DNA of 48,119 nt from Boseongicola sp. (GCA_028824715.1 JAPPCV010000124.1:1-48119); one strand, 5' to 3'. Counted from the stretch's first letter, positions 1 to 8,393 are shown. A program made the numbers and translations. The notes: generated by a model from the letters alone, not told the origin.

Positions 1-17
1 CGCGAGGGCGGACAAAA

Positions 18-455
18 TCAAGGCGCGGGCGTAACGTCGTGCTTTAACCGCTTACACATCAGCAGGTGAACGATCCGCTCGAGCTGCTCCCGGACCGTCC
101 TCTCGCCGTCCTCCGTCGCGGCCTCGTCCGGCCCGGCCGCGCCGCCGGTCCCTGCGGCGGGCTCCAGGTCCGGCGCCGTCGCCGCCACGATGCGGTCGGC
201 AAGCCCGGTGACAGTCTCCTCCAGCTCCTCCCGCGTCATCGGCTCCGTCCGGACGGACACCGCCTCGGCGACGCCTTCCAGGAGCTTCGTGCCCCAGGCC
301 TCCAGTTCCTCCCGGGTCGCCGGATCGGGGCGTCCGGCCTGTGCCTCGCCGAGCTTCGCGACATCGCGCCTCATGGCCTCCAGCGCCGCGCCGGCGCCCG
401 GCCGCGTCGCCATGAGGTCCGGCTTGCGCCGGCCCCCGTCACGTGTCCCGCTCAT
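18..455 (-). CDS. Hypothetical protein at the end of a mobilisation-like gene cluster
   Basis: A 145-residue protein that I do not recognise. The ATG at 455 is supported by a strong Shine-Dalgarno (GGAAGGAG, 6 bases upstream), and the gene overlaps the end of the preceding gene by 17 bases. The sequence is rich in Ala, Glu and Arg, with a long predicted helical stretch (around residues 20-95) and a Gly/Ala/Asp-rich linker near 100-115. The last 30 residues resemble the EQ...I..LL helix seen in the two upstream paralogues. It is the last of four co-directional, very GC-rich genes that look like relaxosome accessory genes. Anything further downstream lies outside the window. No function is claimed. 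Confidence 0.55.
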   Translation of the reverse strand: MSGTRDGGRRKPDLMATRPGAGAALEAMRRDVAKLGEAQAGRPDPATREELEAWGTKLLEGVAEAVSVRTEPMTREELEETVTGLADRIVAATAPDLEPAAGTGGAAGPDEAATEDGERTVREQLERIVHLLMCKRLKHDVTPAP

Positions 456-930
456 GCGTCACTCCTTCCGTTCCGTCCGTCGCCGGAGGTTCGGCCACCA
501 CGGCCGTGTCGCGTCCCGGGCCTCGCGCCAGCCGGGCCATGTCCGCCCGCGCCTGCCTTTCGCCGCGCACCGCGACCAGCGCGGCACGGAGGTCCTCCTC
601 AAGGCCCGACTCCAGCATGTCGCCCGCCCAGGCCGCGAACCGGACCGCGACCCGGTCCTGCATGTCCTGCACCAGGGGAACCGGGTCCTTGCCGCCCGAC
701 AGCAGTTTGCGGATCTCGCGGATGCCCTCCAGGATCTCGCGCTGCTCCGCAGGGTTCAGCGCCATGATCGGGGCCGACCCGTCCCTCTCGCGCCCGTCAC
801 GCTCGACCAGGCCGACGAGGTAGCGGTTGATCGGAAGCCCTCGCCGGGCGGCGTGGTCGCGCACGGTGTCCCACTCCGCGTCCGTCGCGGAGACCGACAG
901 GTGCCTTGGAGGCGTCGCCGCGCCCGTCAC
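439..930 (-). CDS. Ribbon-helix-helix-like protein, third tandem copy (MobC-like accessory protein candidate)
   Basis: A 163-residue protein starting with GTG at 930, whose first bases overlap the stop of the upstream gene (GTGA). Residues about 10-40 carry a short beta strand followed by ATDAEWDTVRDHAARRGLPI and NRYLV, the spacing typical of ribbon-helix-helix DNA-binding and MobC-type relaxosome proteins. A second conserved helix (AEQREILEGIREIRKLL) aligns with the equivalent helix of the upstream gene. A C-terminal extension of about 75 residues is unique to this copy. Tandem, translationally coupled paralogues suggest a multi-subunit DNA-binding assembly. The relaxosome role is inferred from fold resemblance only. 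Confidence 0.55.
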   Translation of the reverse strand: MTGAATPPRHLSVSATDAEWDTVRDHAARRGLPINRYLVGLVERDGRERDGSAPIMALNPAEQREILEGIREIRKLLSGGKDPVPLVQDMQDRVAVRFAAWAGDMLESGLEEDLRAALVAVRGERQARADMARLARGPGRDTAVVAEPPATDGTEGVTHERDT

Positions 931-1235
931 GGCGTCCGGTCCCTGGCCATGAGGGAGATCGCCGACAGGAGGCTCTGGCCGCTGCCGCCGGGAAGCTCGT
1001 CCCGCAGCAGGCGCACGATGTCCCGGACCTCGACCATGCCGTCGAGAAGAGCGAACTGCCCCTCCTCGTCAATCGCGAGCGGATGGACGTCCGGATCGTC
1101 CTCCAGCGCCAGGTCGAGCACGTATCGCGAGATCGTCTTGCCCGCAGCCCTGGCCTGCGCCCGGATCATTTCCTGCTCCTCCGGCGGGCAGTGCAGGCTG
1201 CGCTGCCGCCGTCCGCCGCGGGCCTCGTCGCTCAC
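927..1235 (-). CDS. Ribbon-helix-helix-like protein, second tandem copy
   Basis: A 102-residue protein. The GTG start at 1235 was chosen because it overlaps the stop of the upstream gene as GTGA, and the resulting N-terminus (MSDEARGGRRQRSL) parallels that of the upstream paralogue. Residues about 15-42 (CPPEEQEMIRAQARAAGKTI then SRYVLDLAL) form the ribbon-helix-helix-like segment. Residues about 55-80 hold the second shared helix, EEGQFALLDGMVEVRDIVRLL. It is coupled to both neighbours. The most likely role is DNA binding in a mobilisation complex or autoregulation of the cluster, which is an inference from architecture. Confidence 0.55.
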   Translation of the reverse strand: MSDEARGGRRQRSLHCPPEEQEMIRAQARAAGKTISRYVLDLALEDDPDVHPLAIDEEGQFALLDGMVEVRDIVRLLRDELPGGSGQSLLSAISLMARDRTP

Positions 1236-1591
1236 GACGGATCCTCCGCAACGATGCCCGCGCCCGCGGCCTTCCAGCGGTTCGCCGCGCCGGGATCGGT
1301 CAGCCGGTCGAGCATGCCCTCCCGGTCCATCCACGCGTCCACCGCGTCGCAGGCGTCGTCCCACGCCGCGCCCGCCCCGGCCTCGCGCAGGCGCCGCTCC
1401 TCCAGCTTCGAGAGCACGAGCGCCTCGCGCACCGCGCGTCGCAGGACCTCCCTCGGGAGGCCGTCGGGCGCCAGGGCGCGCGAGACGACGTACCTGGAGA
1501 TCTCCATTCCGCTCGCCCCGGCGGCCTGCGAGATTCGCTCCCACTCGGCGTCCGTGGCCATCAGGCCGCGCTGCCTGCGGACGGCGCTCAC
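1232..1591 (-). CDS. Ribbon-helix-helix-like protein, first tandem copy
   Basis: A 119-residue protein. The frame stays open to an ATG at 1690, but GTG at 1591 is preferred: it yields MSAVRRQRGL, parallel to the next copy, and the sequence upstream of about 1630 drops in GC and shows no ribosome site for the ATG. Residues about 11-38 (ATDAEWERISQAAGASGMEI then SRYVVSRAL) give the conserved helix-turn-helix of the family. A charged helical C-terminus with Trp-Asp-Asp and Trp-Met-Asp motifs follows. It is the promoter-proximal gene of the four-gene cluster. The start codon is uncertain. Confidence 0.5.
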   Translation of the reverse strand: MSAVRRQRGLMATDAEWERISQAAGASGMEISRYVVSRALAPDGLPREVLRRAVREALVLSKLEERRLREAGAGAAWDDACDAVDAWMDREGMLDRLTDPGAANRWKAAGAGIVAEDPS

Positions 1592-1883
1592 GGCGCCCGT
1601 CCGGGCCGGTTCGCCGCCTCCGGCATCGACACAAGCCACGGATCCTGCATTTTGCAACCTCGAGACTTCCTGACATGCATCTTGTGCCATGAACGCGCCA
1701 CTGATGCAAACCTGTCATTTGCGAATGTTCCCCAACTGCAACTTTTTTCCGCAAGCGCTCAGCCAGTCGATCGCAGCAATGTTGCTTGACCTTCCAAGCC
1801 GGAACCTTGTAAGCAAGGGACATGAAGGAGAAAGCAACAGGCATTCGGAGTGGTTTGAGCCACGTGACCCTTTTTTTGGAAGA
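1592..1883. other. Intergenic boundary between the mobilisation-like cluster and the ABC operon
   Basis: This stretch of 292 bases has no supported gene. Base composition falls sharply from the very GC-rich cluster on its left to ordinary or AT-richer sequence, so the four left-hand genes look like a separate acquisition. The promoter of the leftward cluster should lie here. Around 1721-1745 there is a CGAATGTTCCCCAA core that also occurs in the arms of the inverted-repeat element at 11845-12114. No convincing terminator for the lacI gene was found. Confidence 0.4.
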
Positions 1884-2912
1884 TCACACCGAGCTTCGCG
1901 GTGCGGCAGTGCTGCCCCGCGCAACCAGCGTTGGCGGGATGATCTCGGGCTCGGTGGCACCAGGTTCGTTGTCGAGAATCGAGATCAGCTTCTTGCACGC
2001 CATACGGCCCCATTCGCGGCGGGGCAACCGGACGCTCGAAAGACCCGGAGAGAAGACCGCTGCGTATGGCATGTCGTCATAGCCGATTACCGAGATATCT
2101 TCCGGGACGCGAATTCCGGCTCTCACGAGCCCATGCATGAAACCCGTGGCCGTCTCATCGTTATGAGCGAAGACCGCGGAAGGCAGATCGCCGGACTCGA
2201 TCAATTTCGTTGCCGCTTGCAGCCCGAAATCGACCGAGAGCGTGCCGATGAGATCGCGATCGCCTTGGCGCGGAATGCCCGCGTCCACCAGTGCCTCGTT
2301 GAACCCGCGAAACCGGCGCTCGAAGCCATTCATGTGCAAGGGCCCGCAGACCTGAACGAGATTCCGGTGCTCTAGCTCGATGAGATGTTCCGCCGCCAAC
2401 CGTCCGCCCAAGACGTCATCAGTCCGCACCGTTGGAAGCTCGATCTCCTTATGGCCTCCGCAGGAGACCACTGGCGGTCCGAAATATGCACCATCCACGC
2501 CGCTTGGCAACAGACCCTCCCGGAAACCGTTTGTGTTCAGGATCAATCCATCCGCCTGGTTCAGCAACAGCATGTCCGAGAACGCGCGCTCGGAGTCGGC
2601 ATCCTCGGACGTATCGCCAATCAGCAGAACATATCCATGCGACCGTGCTGCCTCTTCAATGCCTTTGAAGAACTCTGCGTAGAATGCATTGGTGATCTCG
2701 GACACAAGAACGAGCAGCCTCCTGCTTCTGCCGCGTCGCAATTCGGCCGCGGCGTGGTTGGCCCGATAGCCAAGGCGTTTCATCACGCCGATGACGCGGT
2801 CGCGGGTCTCGGCCTTCACGCTTTCGGGGAGCGACATCACGCGCGACACCGTGGCATTCGACACTCCGGCCACACGTGCAACATCGTTCACAGTTGGTCT
2901 CTTGGCGTTCAT
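1884..2912 (-). CDS. LacI-family transcriptional regulator of the adjacent ABC operon
   Basis: A 342-residue LacI/GalR repressor. Residues about 5-30 are the helix-turn-helix (TVNDVARVAGVSNATVSRVM), followed by the hinge helix with HAAAELRRGRS. The remainder is the periplasmic-binding-protein-like effector domain, ending with the usual ISVIGYDDMPYAAVFSPGLSSV region. It starts 21 bases after the ATPase gene and is the last gene of the importer operon, so it is probably autoregulated. The likely targets are the paired palindromes at 8133-8169 in front of the operon. The effector is unknown, probably the imported sugar or sugar acid or a metabolite of it. Confidence 0.9.
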   Translation of the reverse strand: MNAKRPTVNDVARVAGVSNATVSRVMSLPESVKAETRDRVIGVMKRLGYRANHAAAELRRGRSRRLLVLVSEITNAFYAEFFKGIEEAARSHGYVLLIGDTSEDADSERAFSDMLLLNQADGLILNTNGFREGLLPSGVDGAYFGPPVVSCGGHKEIELPTVRTDDVLGGRLAAEHLIELEHRNLVQVCGPLHMNGFERRFRGFNEALVDAGIPRQGDRDLIGTLSVDFGLQAATKLIESGDLPSAVFAHNDETATGFMHGLVRAGIRVPEDISVIGYDDMPYAAVFSPGLSSVRLPRREWGRMACKKLISILDNEPGATEPEIIPPTLVARGSTAAPRSSV

Positions 2913-2933
2913 CTTCTCGCTGCCCGTCTTCGG

Positions 2934-3938
2934 TCAGGCCGCAATCGGCCGTCCGCTTTCGTCGAATCTATGGATGTATTCCAGCTGTGGGCGCAGATGC
3001 ACAATGTCGCCCACTTGATGCGCATGCTGACCGTCCAGGCTGACGGTCAGAGCACCTGCGTCAGGAACGTTCACATGGAGGATCGTGTCATGACCAAGCC
3101 GTTCGACCAAGGTGACGCGACCCTCCCAAGTGTCGTCGCCCCGCCCGATGGCGAAATGCTCGGGACGAACGCCCAAGGTCTTGGCGTCAACGGCTTCCGC
3201 GTATCGGCCCTTGATGAAGTTCATCTTGGGAGAGCCGATGAACCCTGCCACGAACTCTGACTCTGGATGATTGTACAAGTCCATCGGGCTGCCAACCTGC
3301 TCGACATTGCCGTCGTTCAAGACCACGATCCGATCCGCCATGGTCATCGCTTCCACTTGATCGTGAGTCACATAGACCATCGTTGTGTTCATGCGCTGGT
3401 GCAGTTCGCTGATCTCGACCCGCGTTTCCGAACGCAGCGCGGCGTCGAGATTCGACAAGGGCTCGTCCAGCAAGAACACTTGCGGGTTGCGCACGATCGC
3501 GCGGCCAATGGCTACGCGCTGGCGCTGCCCGCCAGAGAGCTGCCCGGGCTTGCGATCCAGAAACGGGCCGAGTTTCAACGCGTCGGCCGCTTCCTTCACC
3601 TTTCGCGCAATTTCGTCCTTCGAGCGGCGCTCAAGACTCAGCGAGAAACCCATGTTTTGCGCCACGGTCATCTGCGGGTATAGCGCGTAGGACTGGAATA
3701 CCATCGCAATGTCACGCTGGCGCGGCGACAGGTCGTTGGCGCGCTTGTCGCCGATCATGACATCGCCGCCGGTTACCTTTTCCAGCCCTGCGATCATGCG
3801 CAGCAGTGTGGATTTTCCACATCCGGAAGGTCCGACGAAGACGACGAATTCGCCATCAGCAATCGAGAGATTGATGTCGTGCAGAACTTCGACGTCGCCA
3901 TAGGCCTTCGACAGCTTGATCAAGTCAACACCGGCCAC
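2934..3938 (-). CDS. ABC transporter ATP-binding protein, MalK/UgpC type
   Basis: A 334-residue importer ATPase. The GTG at 3938 was chosen because GGAGGGG sits 5 bases upstream, whereas the more upstream ATG would run into the preceding gene. Walker A is GPSGCGKST (residues 36-44), the signature LSGGQ is at 134-138, and Walker B VFLLDEP is at 154-160, followed by the H-loop in YVTHDQ. The C-terminal 100 residues form the OB-type regulatory domain with the GVRPEH motif of CUT1 carbohydrate importers. It energises the two permeases encoded just upstream in the same operon and has normal length for the family. Confidence 0.93.
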   Translation of the reverse strand: MAGVDLIKLSKAYGDVEVLHDINLSIADGEFVVFVGPSGCGKSTLLRMIAGLEKVTGGDVMIGDKRANDLSPRQRDIAMVFQSYALYPQMTVAQNMGFSLSLERRSKDEIARKVKEAADALKLGPFLDRKPGQLSGGQRQRVAIGRAIVRNPQVFLLDEPLSNLDAALRSETRVEISELHQRMNTTMVYVTHDQVEAMTMADRIVVLNDGNVEQVGSPMDLYNHPESEFVAGFIGSPKMNFIKGRYAEAVDAKTLGVRPEHFAIGRGDDTWEGRVTLVERLGHDTILHVNVPDAGALTVSLDGQHAHQVGDIVHLRPQLEYIHRFDESGRPIAA

Positions 3939-3940
3939 TT

Positions 3941-4978
3941 CTACCCCTCCTGCAGCGCGACCTGCGACGCGCATATGACTTTGCGGATCTTGTCCAGCGA
4001 CGCGACCTGCAGGTGCCGCGTCCGTGAACCGGAGAGGATCGCCCGCACGTCATGGACGATCATGTCTCCAATTTGGTGGCGCCCGCCCTCAACGGCGGCT
4101 GCCCGATGTGGCGACCAGATGACATTCCGGGCTTGTCGCCATGTAGCCTGCTTGGAAACGGGCTCGCTGGGGAAGACGTCGCTGGCCAGACGGATGTGCC
4201 CGGCCGCGGCGGCTTCCACCAGGGCATCGAAATCCACCAAGTGCGAGCGGCTGATGACGACGACCAAGGCGCCATGCGGAATCTTCTCGATCAGGCCACG
4301 GGAGACGAGCTGACGGTTCTCGTCAGTAGGCACTGCCGCTATCACTACGCAACGACAGGTCGTGAGCACTTCCTCCAGCTCAACGAAACAGACCCCTTCA
4401 AACGACGCGCCCGACGACATGAGCCAAGGGTCGAACGCGCGGATCTGCGGCGCGAATGGCTGCAACAGGCGCATGCACTCCTGCGCGATGGACCCAAATC
4501 CCACAAACCCGATGGTCTGCCCGTAGAGCGAGAAATCGGTGCCGACATTGTCGTTGAACCAACGCTCCAAACCCGCCCGGAACCGCTCGTGCTCGTCCAC
4601 GATGCCGCGCCCGCCTGCAATCATGAGACCCAACGCCATCTCGGCCACCGGGCGGCGGAAACCCGGTGCGCAGGACAACACCTCGATGCCGCGTTCCATG
4701 CACGCGTCATAGTCGAGGCCCGCTTGAAAGGTGCCGGACACCTCGATCACGGCCTTGAGTTCGGGGGCGCTGTCCAGCTCCGGCCGCGTCAATTCCGGCC
4801 TGGCCGCGACCACGAACTCTGCCGTTGGCAGCGCGCCCAGAAACGCGTCGCGGTCCATTGGCCGGTTCGCACCGCCGAGAATCTTGCAGAGCGTTCCAAG
4901 CTCGGCAAATGCGCCAGGGCGAAACAGCTCTTCGACCTGTCGAAAATGCTGATCCATGACGAGAAGCGGTTTTGGCAT
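3941..4978 (-). CDS. D-isomer-specific 2-hydroxyacid dehydrogenase family protein
   Basis: A 345-residue NAD(P)-dependent oxidoreductase. The nucleotide-binding motif is GFVGFGSIAQ near residue 157. The catalytic triad of the family is visible as Arg in VVVISRSHLVD, Glu in SDVFPSEP and His in WSPHRAAAV. It probably interconverts a 2-hydroxy acid and a 2-keto acid derived from the imported compound. It lies between the inner permease gene (8 bases) and the ATPase gene (2 bases) in the operon, so the importer substrate may be a sugar acid or a compound converted to one. Substrate specificity cannot be read from the sequence. Confidence 0.88.
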   Translation of the reverse strand: MPKPLLVMDQHFRQVEELFRPGAFAELGTLCKILGGANRPMDRDAFLGALPTAEFVVAARPELTRPELDSAPELKAVIEVSGTFQAGLDYDACMERGIEVLSCAPGFRRPVAEMALGLMIAGGRGIVDEHERFRAGLERWFNDNVGTDFSLYGQTIGFVGFGSIAQECMRLLQPFAPQIRAFDPWLMSSGASFEGVCFVELEEVLTTCRCVVIAAVPTDENRQLVSRGLIEKIPHGALVVVISRSHLVDFDALVEAAAAGHIRLASDVFPSEPVSKQATWRQARNVIWSPHRAAAVEGGRHQIGDMIVHDVRAILSGSRTRHLQVASLDKIRKVICASQVALQEG

Positions 4979-4986
4979 GTCGACCT

Positions 4987-5796
4987 CTACTTCACGGCGC
5001 CTGCTGTCATCCCGCGCACAAAGTGCCGCTGGAAGAACAGGAACAGCGCGACCACGGGGATCGCCATGATCACTGTCCCGCTGGAGAGGCCCGTGACGTC
5101 GCGCGTCATCGTGCCCTGGAAGTTCAGGAGCCCCACTGAAAGCGTGCGCATTTCGTCCCGCGTCAGCAGAAGCAGACGCAGCAGCAAGTCATTCCAGCTC
5201 CACAGGAATTCCAGCAGCGCCGTCGTCACCACGGCGGGTGTGGCAATCGGCATGACAACCCGGCGATAGATCTGGAACTCGGTGGCGCCGTCGATGCGGG
5301 CGGCATCGTGCAGTTCCTTGGGAACCCCGACGAAGTAAGACGAGAACATGAACACAAAGATCGACACGGCAAGCGCGAGATCAGCGAAGATCACGCCGAG
5401 ATGCGCGTTCACAAGGCCGAAACCACGCACGATCTGGAAGAGCGGCAGCACGATCGCCGTCACCGGGATCATGAGCCCGATCAAGAACAGCACCCGCAGC
5501 ACCAGCTTGCCGCGGAACTCCATGAAGACCATGGCATAGGCTGCCAGCGAGGCGATCACGATCATCACTACCGCGTCCACCGTCGAGATGACCAACGTGT
5601 TGAAGAAATACCGGCTGAAGCCGGCCTCGGTCCAGACGCGAACATAGTGCTCGAAGGTCAGGCTGACCGGTGGCGCCCAAGGCGGGTTCACCAACTCGGT
5701 CGTGGGCTTGAACGAGGTGAAAACCGTCAGGATCAGGGGCGAAACCATCAGGATGGCAATGACGCCGAGGACAAAGAGAAGGAGCCAGCGTCCCAT
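4987..5796 (-). CDS. Carbohydrate ABC transporter permease, MalG type
   Basis: A 269-residue inner-membrane protein with six predicted hydrophobic segments, beginning with WLLLFVLGVIAILMVSPLIL. The cytoplasmic EAA loop is visible as ELHDAARIDGATEFQIYRRVVMP, which docks on the ATPase. The ATG follows directly on the stop of the partner permease (TAG ATG), giving tight coupling. Together with the partner at 5797-6684 it forms the channel of a CUT1-type importer. Length and topology are standard for MalG-like subunits. Confidence 0.93.
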   Translation of the reverse strand: MGRWLLLFVLGVIAILMVSPLILTVFTSFKPTTELVNPPWAPPVSLTFEHYVRVWTEAGFSRYFFNTLVISTVDAVVMIVIASLAAYAMVFMEFRGKLVLRVLFLIGLMIPVTAIVLPLFQIVRGFGLVNAHLGVIFADLALAVSIFVFMFSSYFVGVPKELHDAARIDGATEFQIYRRVVMPIATPAVVTTALLEFLWSWNDLLLRLLLLTRDEMRTLSVGLLNFQGTMTRDVTGLSSGTVIMAIPVVALFLFFQRHFVRGMTAGAVK

Positions 5797-6684
5797 CTAG
5801 CGGTCCTCCTTGCTTTGGATCTGCATGTAGATGACCGTGGCGAGGCTGACGATGACGAGCAACGCGACACCGATTGCCGAGCCATAGCCGTACTGGTTTT
5901 CCAGGGCGCCGCGCTTGTACATGTAGGTCGAGAGGATCTCGCTGAAGCGGACGGGTCCGCCCTGCGTCGTTGCCCAGACGATATCGAACACCTTGAAGGA
6001 CTGCGTCAGTGTCAGGATGAAGACGACCGCCGTGACAGGGCGCAAGGCGGGCAGAGTCACGTGGCGGAAGGCCTGGAAAGCGTTCGCGCCGTCAACATGT
6101 GCCGCCTCATAGAGGTTCTCGTCAACGGCCTGCAGTCCCGCAAGGAAGATGACAACGCTCAGCCCGATGGTTGACCAGCTATGCGCCACCGCGAGCGCGT
6201 ACAGCACCGCGTCCGGGCTGCCGAGCCATGGCGTCGCAAGACCGCCAAGGCCGACGCCTTCAAGGACCTGGTTGATTACGCCCGTTGGCTGGTACATCCA
6301 GCGCCAGATCGTCGCGACCGCCATGGGCGAGATGACCACTGGCAGAACGATGCAGGTTTGCATCAGCAGGCGCGCCTTCCAGACTCGCGCCAACATTGCC
6401 GCGATCACCAGGCCGAGCCCTACGTTGATGACGATGATCACCGCGGACCAGACAAAGGTGTTTCGGAAGGCGGCCCAGAAGATCTTGTCGGTGAACAGCC
6501 GCTCGTAGTTCGCAAGTCCGACAAAGCTGCGTTCCGGGCTGATGCCGTCCCAATCCGTGAAGGAATACTCCACGACTGAAATGGTCGGGTAGATTGCGAA
6601 GACGATGTAGATCGTCAGAGCGGGCAGCAGAAACAGGAACAGGTTCAGCCGCTGCGCCCATCTGGACTCCGGATCAAGAAACAT
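5797..6684 (-). CDS. Carbohydrate ABC transporter permease, MalF type
   Basis: A 295-residue inner-membrane protein with about six transmembrane segments. The first is LNLFLFLLPALTIYIVFAIY near residue 15. It has an EAA loop, NLYEAAHVDGANAFQAFRHV. This is the short MalF form without the large periplasmic loop, as in most CUT1 importers of alphaproteobacteria. GGGAG lies about 8 bases before the ATG. A hairpin separates it from the binding-protein gene upstream, and the MalG-type gene follows without a gap. Confidence 0.93.
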   Translation of the reverse strand: MFLDPESRWAQRLNLFLFLLPALTIYIVFAIYPTISVVEYSFTDWDGISPERSFVGLANYERLFTDKIFWAAFRNTFVWSAVIIVINVGLGLVIAAMLARVWKARLLMQTCIVLPVVISPMAVATIWRWMYQPTGVINQVLEGVGLGGLATPWLGSPDAVLYALAVAHSWSTIGLSVVIFLAGLQAVDENLYEAAHVDGANAFQAFRHVTLPALRPVTAVVFILTLTQSFKVFDIVWATTQGGPVRFSEILSTYMYKRGALENQYGYGSAIGVALLVIVSLATVIYMQIQSKEDR

Positions 6685-6732
6685 CTCGCCACTCCCGGTG
6701 GATGGATGAGTGTCGGGTCGTTGAGACCTGCC

Positions 6733-6759
6733 CCCGGCGGAGAATCGGGTCTCGCCGGG
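6733..6759 (-). promoter_or_regulatory. Intercistronic hairpin between binding-protein and permease genes
   Basis: A perfect 7-bp stem (CCCGGCG / CGCCGGG) with a 13-base loop lies in the 102-base gap after the binding-protein gene. No T run follows it. Such hairpins commonly stabilise the upstream mRNA or cause partial termination, so that the binding protein is made in excess over the permeases. That role is inferred from position. Confidence 0.5.
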
Positions 6760-6786
6760 AGCGATTCGGGAGCATGCGACAGACTG

Positions 6787-8097
6787 TTAGCGCTCTGCGA
6801 TGCCTCCAGGCAGCATGATTTCGCCCGCTGCCTTCGAGGCGGCCCATGCGTCCTGCATCTCGGCGGTGAATTCCTCGGGCGTCATGTAGTCGATCAGCAA
6901 GGCCTGCAAGCCGTCATAGGACACGGTCGTCAGGCTGCCGGGCGTGATCGTGTCCAGGAATGCAGGGACGGTGCCGTTGGCCGCGTGATCATCCGACGTC
7001 TTCCAGATGTCGACAGCCAGTGGCGGCATTTCCGCGGTCGCGAGTGCTGCATCCAGCGAGCCGACCGGGACGGTGCCGGCGTTCAGCAGGGAGACGCGCC
7101 CCTCTATGGACACAAACATGAAGTTCATGAAGTCAATGGCCGCGTCCTTGCTCTCTGAGCTTTCGCGAATGTACCAGCCGCTGCCGATGGAGTTTGTCGG
7201 GTGGATCTGCTGGTCGTCTTCGAAGGGTGGCACAGCGAATACGCTGTAGTCGCCGACCCGATCTCCGGCGGCCGCTATCCCGCCGCCGATCACCCAAGGC
7301 CCGGTGAAGGTCATCGGCACCTCTCCGGCCCAAAACCGATCCATCAACTCGCCATACCCGATGGCCACGGGCGTCGGTCCAAACCATCCGGACTTGCCCA
7401 TTTCCTGCAGCTTGGTCGCTGCGGCGACAAAGGGTGCATCCGTCCACGCACCGTCACCAAACAGGACGTTCTCGATCCCCTCTGGCCCGGCATAGCGCCC
7501 GAACATCATCGACTGCCAATGCGACACCGGCCACTTGTCTGCAGCACCCAGGCCGATGGGCGTGTCAAAGCCCGCCTCCATGAGCGTTGCGACAGCGGCT
7601 TCCATCTCGGGCCAGGTGGTCGGCACCGAAATTCCGTGCTCGGCGAAAATGGCCTTGTTGTAGAACATCCCCGTCGTCTCGACCTCATTGCCGAAGGCCC
7701 ATAGCTTTCCGTCGCTGGATGTCTGCATCACGATGCCCTCGGGGATCGTGTCGCTCCAGTTGTGCTCGAAATATGCGTCGGTCAAGTCAGCGACCAGGCC
7801 GCCTCCTATCAGCGCCGCCGGTTGCCCCGGTCCGGTCCCGAAGGAGAACAGATCCGGGCCCTCGCCGGCGGACAATGCCGGTATCAGCGCAGGATTGAAG
7901 AGGTCGGACGAGTTCTTGACCACGGTGATGGTAATGTCCCCGCTCTGCGCGTTGTACGCCTCGGCAAGGTCGTCATAGACGTTCGTCTGTCCGGGTTCGC
8001 CAGCAACCCAGACAACCACTTCTGTTTGCGCAATCGACGTGATCGGAAACGCCAGGGACACCGCAAGGACTGCGCCGGCGCTCGCAAGGTCTTTCAT
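6787..8097 (-). CDS. Extracellular solute-binding protein of a carbohydrate ABC importer
   Basis: A 436-residue periplasmic binding protein (family 1, MalE-like). Residues 1-24 are a Sec signal peptide (basic start, hydrophobic core, cleavage likely after SIAQ). The mature protein shows typical family features: an early VVVWVAGEPGQTNVYDDLAEAYN segment, GEGPDLFSFGTG, and FTGPWVIGGG near the hinge. The ATG has a strong ribosome site (GGGAGGAG, 4 bases upstream). It is the first gene of the operon, directly downstream of the paired LacI-type operators. Mono-/oligosaccharides or sugar acids are likely ligands given the CUT1 partners, but the ligand is unknown. Confidence 0.92.
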   Translation of the reverse strand: MKDLASAGAVLAVSLAFPITSIAQTEVVVWVAGEPGQTNVYDDLAEAYNAQSGDITITVVKNSSDLFNPALIPALSAGEGPDLFSFGTGPGQPAALIGGGLVADLTDAYFEHNWSDTIPEGIVMQTSSDGKLWAFGNEVETTGMFYNKAIFAEHGISVPTTWPEMEAAVATLMEAGFDTPIGLGAADKWPVSHWQSMMFGRYAGPEGIENVLFGDGAWTDAPFVAAATKLQEMGKSGWFGPTPVAIGYGELMDRFWAGEVPMTFTGPWVIGGGIAAAGDRVGDYSVFAVPPFEDDQQIHPTNSIGSGWYIRESSESKDAAIDFMNFMFVSIEGRVSLLNAGTVPVGSLDAALATAEMPPLAVDIWKTSDDHAANGTVPAFLDTITPGSLTTVSYDGLQALLIDYMTPEEFTAEMQDAWAASKAAGEIMLPGGIAER

Positions 8098-8132
8098 GAT
8101 TCTCCTCCCATAGGGCTGTTCTCGTAGTTTCG

Positions 8133-8169
8133 ATGTATACGATTACATATCTCATGTAAACGTATACAT
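8133..8169 (-). promoter_or_regulatory. Tandem LacI-type operators in the ABC operon promoter
   Basis: Two near-palindromic 16-mers, ATGTATACGATTACAT (8133-8148) and ATGTAAACGTATACAT (8154-8169), share ATGTA-N6-TACAT arms around a central CG, the hallmark of LacI-family operators. Their centres are 21 bp apart, two helical turns, so two dimers could bind the same DNA face. They lie 36-72 bases before the binding-protein ATG. On the minus strand TTTACA and TATACA elements overlap them (spacing 15). The LacI gene at 1884-2912 is the obvious candidate ligand. Confidence 0.75.
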
Positions 8170-8393
8170 GTTGAGTGCAGATCGGGTGATCGCATTCCCT
8201 TCTCGCGTGGAAGACATCGGATCAACTGTCAGGCCGACCGCAAAAAGGTTCCGACAAGCAGCGAGGGAAGTCCTTGCGCGCGACCCTGCGGTCCAACGAA
8301 GAACTGTGTAGGCTCAACCCGGATGTCCGCAACATTGCATGCACGGCAAGGGGGCGCCGGTCACTGAACGTGCCAGTTCTGCGCCAAGGGTTG

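Noticed and set aside
190-1692. A 500-codon open frame on the plus strand across the mobilisation-like genes
   Set aside because: It is antisense to four coupled genes with good starts and is very Arg/Pro/Ser-rich, as expected for a shadow frame in GC-rich DNA.
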